From Caryophanales bacterium UBA4951 (GTDB taxonomy: Bacteria > Bacillota_I > Bacilli_A > RFN20 > CAG-826): a DNA stretch of 18,376 nucleotides. Positions 8,401 to 13,987 of the stretch are shown piece by piece; position 1 is the first letter of the stretch; each line of letters begins with the position of its first letter. The translations under genes were made by a program, and so were the position numbers. The stretch spans positions 1,187-19,562 of the forward strand of contig DHAP01000008.1 of the NCBI GenBank assembly GCA_002397465.1, given 5' to 3'. The notes under the pieces are model-generated. The model was given only the letters and a program-made list of their open reading frames with translations, was not told the DNA's origin and did not search any database.

Positions 8401-8447
8401 AAAAACGACCCTAATGAGACCCATAAGGCTGTGTGTGCTTTTTTCAT
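5403..8447 (-). CDS. Membrane-tethered glycoside hydrolase family 3, inverted domain order (GH3-1)
   Basis: This 1014-residue enzyme is probably an exo-acting beta-glycosidase (beta-glucosidase/beta-xylosidase type, specificity unknown). Order: N-terminal membrane helix (about 8-30); GH3 C-domain (about 75-390), starting with ESEGATLLKN; fibronectin-III-like domain (about 400-515), starting at FGYGDSYTSF; linker; GH3 catalytic barrel (about 600-930); C-terminal membrane helix (about 975-1000); and a basic tail RKKKDK. This is the reverse of most GH3 proteins, as in some ruminal beta-glucosidases. The barrel shows CGRNFEYYSED, the substrate-binding K817-H818 in KHFA, and the predicted nucleophile D895 in AITDC. 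The residue after D895 is Cys where Trp is usual. Both ends point to the cytoplasm, so the enzyme forms an extracellular loop. GGAGG lies four bases before the ATG. Its promoter has a LytTR-type operator at 8546-8576. Confidence 0.88.
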   Translation of the reverse strand: MKKAHTALWVSLGSFFGVVAIAGSVAWALSPNFKTQLDTTLNVQTYKTVNDGNGDEDTEYWKSAYSDEELAADENELCSNIESEGATLLKNEDKTLPLSTSTKFSLFSTSSVDPVYGGTGSGQVNVNDATSIVKALNDHFASKCTNSVLRKHYQNDLSSYRRVNAETTGGTIDQYKINEAPWNEVITSDVVSSFSEYGDVAMVVIARSGGEGNDLPRTECSDGTNGDYLRLNKNEIDMLKGLKSYKDSGVFKKIVVLLNGSNTVSLDFLNDSQYGIDAALWIGDPGMNGFDGVAKILSGEVNPSGRLSDTFLLDNQKAPVNENFGPHAFTNSSAGTGEYKTSEAQNNTDGGITGCNQNYTVYQEGIYIGYKYFETRYEDYVMGTGNAGDYDYSSVVAYPFGYGDSYTSFSYSNFNVKENGDVYDVSLTVKNDGDVAGKNAVEIYAQSPYTAYDKENLVEKSSVQLAGFTKTSIIQPGEKEDVTLSIKKQDIASYDSNKAKTYILDAGDYYFSVAGSSHDATNNILSKKGYSKSGTNNRMDEDGNPDYVVKISQDEMDLTTCSVSQETGYPITNQFDDADLNKYEGTKDDQSITYLSRNDWTGTYPSLVSLYINETMWKDGLTSDVDQRKNIVTKMEEKYYPDLIGIEVSAMNQDNGLSAVMFKDVDYDETPDAWDKLISQASYDEMTNTIYNGFHLTVAMPSIALPGTADENGPQGYTKSLTSGTSGMAYTSEDIMAATRNVDLVEKMGEDIAEDCMRAQSNSGKTAGIYGPACNIHRSQYCGRNFEYYSEDSILSAKICEPEVRGIQSKGVYVFTKHFALNDQESGRYGLSTWANEQSIRETYLRSFEGNALAGGSGVMSSFNRFGVVWAGADYSLMTEVLRNEWGMKGMAITDCSVYATFMDVAAGTLAGQNIWDGTKTNSVATIDGYENDPVMVHCVKTSVKRITYSISHSIAMNGISSSARIVAVESWWLTLLKSLAIGCGVISLGCFTTLVVEKVLIRKKKDKEESLAK

Positions 8448-8507
8448 GTTTCCTCCGCCAAGAGAAGGAAGAACGCTAAGTCTTTCCTATTTCTTGATAC
8501 GGGCAAC

Positions 8508-8513
8508 AATATA
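8508..8513 (-). promoter_or_regulatory. -10 box of the GH3-1 promoter
   Basis: TATATT on the minus strand (AATATA on plus) lies 32 nt downstream of the LytTR-type operator and about 60 nt before the ATG. The -35 region has no TTGACA-like hexamer, which fits an activator-dependent promoter. Confidence 0.5.
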
Positions 8514-8545
8514 AAGCCGGGTTAGGACGAAAACGGCTTAGCAAG

Positions 8546-8576
8546 CCAAAACTGTTGTTTGGAAAGCCAGAATTGT
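8546..8576 (-). promoter_or_regulatory. LytTR-type direct-repeat operator of GH3-1
   Basis: Read on the minus strand: ACAATTCTGG (8576-8567) then ACAGTTTTGG (8555-8546), exactly 21 bp from start to start and 8/10 identical. LytTR regulators such as AgrA bind paired ACAGTTnAG-like boxes two helical turns apart. The same arrangement occurs before the other two glycosidase units of this locus. Confidence 0.65.
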
Positions 8577-8587
8577 AAGTGCTTTCA
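8574..8587. promoter_or_regulatory. Cre-like site overlapping the GH3-1 operator
   Basis: TGTAAGTGCTTTCA matches the near-ideal CcpA operator TGTAAGCGCTTTCA at 13 of 14 positions; the one change is in the normally conserved central CG. It overlaps the upstream LytTR box by 3 bp. CcpA itself is not encoded in the window, so the assignment is by motif only. Confidence 0.4.
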
Positions 8588-8610
8588 TTTAGGGATTTGT
8601 TTGATATCGC

Positions 8611-9987
8611 TTATTTTGCGTTCAGCGGCTCATCGGCTTTTTTCTTATTTTGGGGCAGGGGCAGGCTGATGCTCATGAAGAACATGTCGCCCTCGGTGTG
8701 GATGTTTTCTTTGCCCCCGTTGGAGCTCACGATCAAGGCGATGGATTTTAGTCCATAGCCATGGCCTTTCTTCTCTTCCTTCGATGAAGGGATCCTGTTG
8801 CCTTTAAGCACGATCGAGCCCGTGAAGTAGTTGCTCTCCTCGATCACCATGTCGTTATCTTTCTGATAGACATGCAAGGAGATAAGACGCTTGGATGGGT
8901 CACTTACTTTCGAGGTGGCCTCAATCGCGTTCCCGATGATGTTATTGAAGAGATAGTAGACTTTTGAGTCTTCGATCTCGTTTAAGGGCTTACCATCCGC
9001 GAGGCAGGAAATCGTTATCTTCTCTTTGTCGCAGGTGAGTTCCGAGAAATAGAGGACGGTGTCTAGGACCTGGGAGCCGGTGTCGATGCGCTTGTCATAG
9101 GCGCTGACGGACTTCTTGAGTTCGTTTACTTCCTCCTCCGTCAGCTTGTCCTGATAATGCTCAAGCTGGTGTTTGATGTCATGGGCCTTCATGTTGATGG
9201 AGGCGATGTTCTCTTTCAATGACTCATACTGGTTTGACTCAGCGGCCAAGACCTGGTTCATGATCTTCATCTCGTTTCGATACTTTGACTCATGAAGGAT
9301 GTCGGTGCGGATGAACAAGATCAAGAAGGCCAATAGGAGGATGAGACACTCCGAGGTGGCGTATAGGGGGATGCTTTCTGAGGCATAGGTGACCACCAAG
9401 GATTTGATGATGACCAGGCTTAATAAAAAAGTGAGGGACAGGGCCGCGATCTTGATGTTGAGGGGCTTGTCGCTATTGATGGTCAAACGGTCGCGGAACA
9501 AGAAGTAGAGGGCCAAGGCCACCCCTAGATGAAAGGCGTCAAAGAAGAGATAGTTTAGATAATCGTTGCTGAAGATGATGGCAACCGATGACCTCGGATT
9601 GGAGCCCGTCAAGATGACAAACAAGGAGAACATCGCGTCCACGATCTCCCTCACCGAAAGGGCGGTGATCCAGTTGAGCAAAGAGGTGAGGAACTTCTCT
9701 TTGTAGCATAAGACGAATATCAACAAGGACTCGAGGTGCAAAAAGAGCTTCGAGAGCATCTGATAAGCGAGGTTGTTCGGGAAGAGGCTTCGACAGTAAC
9801 CAAGCAAAAACGAGAAGGCGATGAAGATGATGGTGCCCAATATCAGATAGAGATAAGTGAATTTTCTTTTCTTCTGGCGAAGGCTGAAAAGGATGGAGAC
9901 GGTGATGAACTGCATTCCGTCAATGAGATATATCAAGTCATAGTAGGTGAATGATATGAATTTGCTGAGCCAGATGATGAAAGTCAT
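8611..9987 (-). CDS. AgrC-like sensor histidine kinase (GHKL)
   Basis: This 458-residue sensor has a multi-helix membrane domain (about residues 1-228, six or seven helices, no large extracellular loop). A coiled helix follows, then the dimerisation segment with predicted phospho-acceptor H269 in KAHDIKHQ, the H-box form of the AgrC/HPK10 group. The GHKL ATPase domain shows the N box NNIIGNAIEA (N353) and the G box GHGYG (408-412). It autophosphorylates and passes phosphate to the LytTR regulator, whose gene overlaps it by 4 nt (ATGA), so translation is coupled. Because the sensor is nearly all membrane-embedded, the signal may be a peptide, lipid or small hydrophobic molecule, or membrane state. 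No AgrB/AgrD pair is present in the window. It ends 163 nt before GH3-1 with no terminator between, so read-through into GH3-1 is possible. Confidence 0.9.
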   Translation of the reverse strand: MTFIIWLSKFISFTYYDLIYLIDGMQFITVSILFSLRQKKRKFTYLYLILGTIIFIAFSFLLGYCRSLFPNNLAYQMLSKLFLHLESLLIFVLCYKEKFLTSLLNWITALSVREIVDAMFSLFVILTGSNPRSSVAIIFSNDYLNYLFFDAFHLGVALALYFLFRDRLTINSDKPLNIKIAALSLTFLLSLVIIKSLVVTYASESIPLYATSECLILLLAFLILFIRTDILHESKYRNEMKIMNQVLAAESNQYESLKENIASINMKAHDIKHQLEHYQDKLTEEEVNELKKSVSAYDKRIDTGSQVLDTVLYFSELTCDKEKITISCLADGKPLNEIEDSKVYYLFNNIIGNAIEATSKVSDPSKRLISLHVYQKDNDMVIEESNYFTGSIVLKGNRIPSSKEEKKGHGYGLKSIALIVSSNGGKENIHTEGDMFFMSISLPLPQNKKKADEPLNAK

Positions 9988-10700
9988 AGCCTGCCCCGTT
10001 CTTGGAAGAGCCTGTTCACTTCCGCTAAGCGGGGTCTGCTGATTTTAAGAGTCTCTCCGCTGGAGAGCTTAAGCGAATGGGCAAGGATGGACTCGGCGTA
10101 GCTGAAGTTCACCAAAAAGGCTTGGTCAATCCTCACAAAGCCATATCCTTCCAGTTCCTTTTCGCATTCTTTCATCGAGAGATGGCGGCGATATTCGTTG
10201 CCGTCTCTAGTGTGATAGGAGATGCTGTGGCGGACGGTCTCGATGTAGATGATGTTATCCGAATAGATCTTGAAGAGGCCTTTGTCATTCGTGAAGACGA
10301 TGGGTTTGCCAGAGGTGAAAGTGAGCTTGTCGACGATCCTTGTCATCTTCAGTTTGAACTCCGAATAGTTCAAAGGCTTGAGGATGTAGTCCTCGGCCTG
10401 GACCGAATATCCCTCGATCGCGTATTGGGCAAGCGAGGTGATGAAGACGATGATGACCTTATCGTCTTTCTTCCTTATTTCCTTTGCGACCTCCATGCCG
10501 GAAATGCCTGGCATCTTGATGTCGAGGAAGATGACGTCCGATGAATAATCATAGGTTTCAAGGAACTCCATCGGTGAGGAATAAGAGGTGCTCAAAAACT
10601 CATAGTTGCCGTTTTCTTTCCCAAAACGGTCCAAGAATCCCTTGGTCTCTTCCTGTTGTTTTAACTCGTCTTCGACGATGGTTGTTTTTATTTTTTGCAT
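9984..10700 (-). CDS. LytTR-family response regulator
   Basis: This 238-residue regulator has a receiver domain (about 1-120) with the acidic pair E10-D11, phospho-acceptor D60 in FLDIKMPG, T88 in the FITS switch and K108 in ILKP. A LytTR DNA-binding domain follows (about 130-235, with FKIYSDNIIYIET and the later FVRIDQAFLVNF). It is of the AgrA/VirR type and should bind pairs of short direct repeats. Its own start is preceded by a poor ribosome site, so expression may be low. The gene lies divergent to GH78, and the GH78 operator (10705-10735) sits only 4 bp from its start codon; phosphorylated protein bound there could also repress its own transcription. It is the only transcription factor inside the glycosidase locus and the natural candidate to bind the three shared operators. 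Confidence 0.92.
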   Translation of the reverse strand: MQKIKTTIVEDELKQQEETKGFLDRFGKENGNYEFLSTSYSSPMEFLETYDYSSDVIFLDIKMPGISGMEVAKEIRKKDDKVIIVFITSLAQYAIEGYSVQAEDYILKPLNYSEFKLKMTRIVDKLTFTSGKPIVFTNDKGLFKIYSDNIIYIETVRHSISYHTRDGNEYRRHLSMKECEKELEGYGFVRIDQAFLVNFSYAESILAHSLKLSSGETLKISRPRLAEVNRLFQERGRL

Positions 10701-10704
10701 GGTT

Positions 10705-10735
10705 ACAGATTTGGTCTACGAAGTGTCAAATTAAG
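10705..10735 (+). promoter_or_regulatory. LytTR-type direct-repeat operator of GH78
   Basis: ACAGATTTGG (10705-10714) and TCAAATTAAG (10726-10735) begin 21 bp apart. The whole stretch aligns with the GH3-2 operator at 13226-13256 through the spacer as well: TTTGG, CTAC, AAG and CAAATTAAG are shared. It lies between the divergent response-regulator and GH78 genes. Confidence 0.6.
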
Positions 10736-10767
10736 CTCGCCTTTATTCTAAACTATGCCAACAGGTG

Positions 10768-10773
10768 TAATTT
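10768..10773 (+). promoter_or_regulatory. Candidate -10 box of GH78
   Basis: TAATTT starts 32 nt after the operator's second box, the same distance as in the other two promoters. It is a weak hexamer by itself; position is the main support. Confidence 0.35.
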
Positions 10774-10801
10774 AGCAACTAACTAAATGTTGGAGAAACA
10801 C

Positions 10802-13216
10802 ATGAAAAGAAAAGTATTTGCCATGGTTTTGTCTTCGATAGCTTTGCTATGCGCCTGTGAGGGGAATACCAGTAGCGAGGCTGACAAAAGTTCCTCTTCT
10901 GATATATCAGAAACAACCTCCAGTAGCGGATTCGATTCCGCTTCAAGCGAGGAGATAAACGAAGAGAAAGCCGACTATTCTTCCCTTCCGTATCTCGACA
11001 AAGTCAGCGATTACAAAAAAACTGACTGGCATGGCAAATGGGTCTGGGCCAACACCAACCCAAAGGATTCTTACTTTGCCTTCAGGAAGAGTTTCACCCT
11101 TGATAGCAAACCATCAAAAGGACTTATCTCCATTTCGGCCGACAGCAAGTTCACCCTCTATGTGAACGGGACGATGGTGGTCGTGGATGGCAACACCAAA
11201 CGCGGCGAGAGCGTCTATGACTCCTACTATCAGGTCTATGACATCAGCGAGTATTTATTAAAGGGCACAAATCTTTTGGCCTTTGAAGTCAACTACTTTG
11301 GCAGAAACGGCAACTCCTCGATCGACAGTGGACACGGCGGACTCTTGTTCGACCTTGACGTCGATGGCAAGATCATCTCTTCCGATTCATCAGTCAAATG
11401 GAAGAGGCTGAGCGCTTATAAGAACGAAACGAACCTCAAAGGCGACTACCCCGGTTATCCTCAGTCCTCCTTTTTGGCGGAGCACGATATCTATTTCGAT
11501 GCCAGAGAGGCTGAGGATGGCTTCATGAACAAAGACTATGATGACTCCTCATGGAAGAATTGCGCCATCGTGGCCACGCCGGGGTATCTGCCATTCGGCG
11601 AGGTTTATCTAAACGAAGTCCCGTCTTTCAGCTTTGATCAAGACGTCACTTTGATGGATGGCAACGAAAGCCTATTAGGCTCGCCTTTGTCGCAAGACGT
11701 CACTTTGACATTCTCACTTGATTCCAACCGTCAGTTCCTTCCGTATTTCAAACTCAGCGCGAATGGCGGCGAGAGGATAACTTTCTACACCAACTCCTAC
11801 CTTTCCCCGAGCATCGCCTCCTTCAAAGATGACTACATCTGCAAAGAAGGGACTCAAAGCTACAATCAGCTCTATTGGAGAAGCGGCTACAAGTTCATCA
11901 TGGAAGTCCCTAAGGGTGTCACCATCCTTGAAGTCGGTTATAGAAAGACCGGATATAACGCCAAAAGAACCGGCTCCTTCGTCTCATCTGATTCATCTTT
12001 GAACACATTGTGGGGCAAAGCCGCCAATACCCTCGATATATGTATGAGGGACAACTATATGGATTGTCCTGAAAGAGAACGTTCCCCCTATACCGGTGAC
12101 TCTGCCAATCAGATGGCCGAGACTTTCTACGCCCTCGATGAAGACGGCTGGAAGTTGGTCAAGAAGACCTTGCTCACCCTCCCGGGCTGGGTCGGCACCG
12201 ACAACATCATCCCATCCCGTTCACCCTCCGCGACGACGAACGAGATCCCAATGCAGAACCTCTCATTCATCGTGACCGCATGCGATTACTACCTTTATAG
12301 CGGTGACTCCGACACCATGAAACGCGTCTATGACATCTTGCTCAACTACCTCAAAGTCTGGGATCTGAATGAGGACGGCTCCGTCAAATACCGTAACGGC
12401 ACCTTCCCATGGGTCGATTGGGGCACTGGCTATGACTCCGAAGTCATGGAGAACTGCTGGTATTACTACGCGATGAAGAAAGTTCATACCCTCGGCAGCG
12501 AACTCTCTTTGCTTAGTGGCGATGACGAGGCTTATCTTGCTGGCCGTGAGTCTTCCATCAAGACCGCGTTCAGCAAGTTCAAGACCTCCAATGGCTACAC
12601 GAGCGGCAGCACGCTTGATGATCGGGCCAACGCTTTGGCGGTTTTGTCAGGCTTGGCGGATGAGGATGTTTATCCGGCCATCAAGACTGTTTTGACCACT
12701 GTTCTCAAAGCCTCTCCTTATATGGAAAAGTACGTCCTCGAAGCCCTTTGCGTGATGGGCGAGGAAGACGCTTCCAAGAGTAGAATGCTCACGCGTTACC
12801 AAGACATGATCGACTATGAGACCACGACTTTGTGGGAGGAATGGACCGTCAACGACGGCTCCGTGAACCACGGCTGGACCGGCGGATGCTTGGTCATCAT
12901 GAGCAAATACTATGCCGGCATCAAACCTCTGAGCGCCGGATATCAAAGCTACGAGATCAAGCCTTGTTCTTCTTTCTCGTCACTTTCATCAAGCGCGACG
13001 ATTCCGGATGGCTTGCTTTCATATAGCCTAAGTAAAAACGGCGGAGTCACCACCATCGACGTCGTTTCTCCTAATGACGGGGGCCGACTTGTGCTGGATC
13101 CTAGTTATGGGACATCTTTGAAGGTGAACGGGACAAGCCAAAGCCTAAATAAAGACGACGACGGAAACATCGTCGTGAGCTTGTCTAAAGGCAGTTCGAG
13201 CATCAGCATCGCCTAG
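10802..13216 (+). CDS. GH78-like alpha-L-rhamnosidase lipoprotein
   Basis: This 804-residue protein has a lipoprotein signal (lipobox LCAC, C19) and a Ser/Thr/Glu-rich linker (about 22-60). The N-terminal beta-sandwich modules (about 70-370) include FTLYVNGT and WKNCAI segments typical of GH78. An (alpha/alpha)6 barrel follows (about 390-720), then a C-terminal beta domain (about 720-804). The catalytic region reads DCPERERSPYTGD (D421, E426, D433) in place of the common DCPQRDERLGWTGD; the Asp-Glu-Asp spacing of 5 and 12 fits the acidic residues I recall from Bacillus RhaB. A later pair E679/E680 in LWEEW is the candidate second carboxylate. GH78 enzymes release terminal alpha-L-rhamnose. 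The start at 10802 has GGAG six bases upstream; an in-frame ATG five codons earlier lacks one. It lies behind a LytTR-type operator and should act at the outer cell surface. Confidence 0.82.
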   Translation: MKRKVFAMVLSSIALLCACEGNTSSEADKSSSSDISETTSSSGFDSASSEEINEEKADYSSLPYLDKVSDYKKTDWHGKWVWANTNPKDSYFAFRKSFTLDSKPSKGLISISADSKFTLYVNGTMVVVDGNTKRGESVYDSYYQVYDISEYLLKGTNLLAFEVNYFGRNGNSSIDSGHGGLLFDLDVDGKIISSDSSVKWKRLSAYKNETNLKGDYPGYPQSSFLAEHDIYFDAREAEDGFMNKDYDDSSWKNCAIVATPGYLPFGEVYLNEVPSFSFDQDVTLMDGNESLLGSPLSQDVTLTFSLDSNRQFLPYFKLSANGGERITFYTNSYLSPSIASFKDDYICKEGTQSYNQLYWRSGYKFIMEVPKGVTILEVGYRKTGYNAKRTGSFVSSDSSLNTLWGKAANTLDICMRDNYMDCPERERSPYTGDSANQMAETFYALDEDGWKLVKKTLLTLPGWVGTDNIIPSRSPSATTNEIPMQNLSFIVTACDYYLYSGDSDTMKRVYDILLNYLKVWDLNEDGSVKYRNGTFPWVDWGTGYDSEVMENCWYYYAMKKVHTLGSELSLLSGDDEAYLAGRESSIKTAFSKFKTSNGYTSGSTLDDRANALAVLSGLADEDVYPAIKTVLTTVLKASPYMEKYVLEALCVMGEEDASKSRMLTRYQDMIDYETTTLWEEWTVNDGSVNHGWTGGCLVIMSKYYAGIKPLSAGYQSYEIKPCSSFSSLSSSATIPDGLLSYSLSKNGGVTTIDVVSPNDGGRLVLDPSYGTSLKVNGTSQSLNKDDDGNIVVSLSKGSSSISIA

Positions 13217-13225
13217 TCATTTCTG

Positions 13226-13256
13226 ACAGTTTTGGACTACCAAGCAACAAATTAAG
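13226..13256 (+). promoter_or_regulatory. LytTR-type direct-repeat operator of the GH3-2 operon
   Basis: ACAGTTTTGG (13226-13235) and ACAAATTAAG (13247-13256) begin 21 bp apart. The first box is identical to the promoter-proximal box at GH3-1; the second is one base different from the second box at GH78. Confidence 0.65.
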
Positions 13257-13268
13257 TAAGCGCTTTCT
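13255..13268. promoter_or_regulatory. Cre-like site in the GH3-2 promoter
   Basis: AGTAAGCGCTTTCT matches TGTAAGCGCTTTCA at 12 of 14 positions and keeps the central CG. It overlaps the end of the second LytTR box by 2 bp and lies between the operator and the -10 box, a good position for repression. Confidence 0.45.
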
Positions 13269-13287
13269 CAACAGGAAACGTAGAAGT

Positions 13288-13293
13288 TAGACT
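13288..13293 (+). promoter_or_regulatory. Candidate -10 box of the GH3-2 operon
   Basis: TAGACT (4/6 to TATAAT) lies 31 nt after the operator, as in the sister promoters, and gives a leader of about 38 nt before the ATG at 13338. No good -35 is present. Confidence 0.4.
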
Positions 13294-13337
13294 CTTCCTA
13301 TCAAGTGGCCGTCTTTTTGGGCCAAATGGAGGAATTC

Positions 13338-13979
13338 ATGAAAAAAACGATCTGCGTCGCCTTTGCTTCTCTAGCCGTTTTAGCCTTAGCCGGATGCAAT
13401 AGTTCCGATAGTGGGAAGAGCGCCACAAACGCCACTCTCACAGCGGCTTATTCTTCTCCGGCCGTCCTCACCTACGTCAACATGAGGCCGACCTATAACT
13501 ACTACCTCACGACTTTTGAGTTTGAGGAACTTGAGACCTATTCTGATAACTCTTACATCCTCACTGTTTCGTCTTCGACTTATTCCGCGCTCATTCTTCC
13601 AGAAGAGGGCAATGGCGTCAAAGGGAACGAAAGAACCAATTCATTGACCAAGTACTATGGGAGTTTCACCACGGAAGCCGACAGCCTTGACGATGACACT
13701 TTATACATCACCGTCAGCGTTCCGACGAGAATCGTGATGGCCTATGACTCATCTTATTATGTCGATACCGACAATTGGACTGACGACATGAAAACCAAGT
13801 CAGCCGACATAACTTATGACTTTGATGCGGACACCGGAACCCAGACTGAGACCGGAACCCACGAATACGCGACTGGGGCCGAGTATCTTGCCGCGAAGAA
13901 ATTCATCAAGGAAGCCTCGATCAGCGCCTCTATCAAAAACTGCTCGATCGAATACACCGCCCTTACGTTCGCCAACTAA
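13338..13979 (+). CDS. Small lipoprotein of unknown function, first gene of the GH3-2 operon
   Basis: This 213-residue protein has a lipoprotein signal ending in lipobox LAGC (C20), then a short polar linker and a Tyr/Thr/Ser/Asp-rich, beta-rich body. No enzyme motif is recognisable. I start it at the ATG at 13338 because GGAGG lies five bases upstream and the signal peptide begins there; the longer frame from a GTG at 13305 has no ribosome site and would bury the signal. Only 8 nt separate its stop from GH3-2, so the two are co-translated from one message. Short matches (YGSFTTE here, YGTYTVE there) hint that it is a smaller relative of the lipoprotein next to GH3-1. A glycan-binding or enzyme-partner role is inferred from context only. 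Confidence 0.8.
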   Translation: MKKTICVAFASLAVLALAGCNSSDSGKSATNATLTAAYSSPAVLTYVNMRPTYNYYLTTFEFEELETYSDNSYILTVSSSTYSALILPEEGNGVKGNERTNSLTKYYGSFTTEADSLDDDTLYITVSVPTRIVMAYDSSYYVDTDNWTDDMKTKSADITYDFDADTGTQTETGTHEYATGAEYLAAKKFIKEASISASIKNCSIEYTALTFAN

Positions 13980-13987
13980 ATTGACAT

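Noticed and set aside
10077..10544. A 155-codon open frame antisense to the response regulator
   Set aside because: Fully inside the regulator gene, no ribosome site, no recognisable domain; shadow frame.
10700..10729. A perfect TTGACA on the minus strand (plus 10729-10724) as the response-regulator promoter
   Set aside because: With a 17-18 bp spacer the -10 would fall on the start codon and transcription would begin inside the gene; the hexamer belongs to the operator spacer.
13305..13337. Upstream GTG start for the GH3-2 operon lipoprotein
   Set aside because: It lacks a ribosome site and would place eleven extra residues before a perfect lipoprotein signal; the ATG at 13338 has GGAGG five bases upstream.
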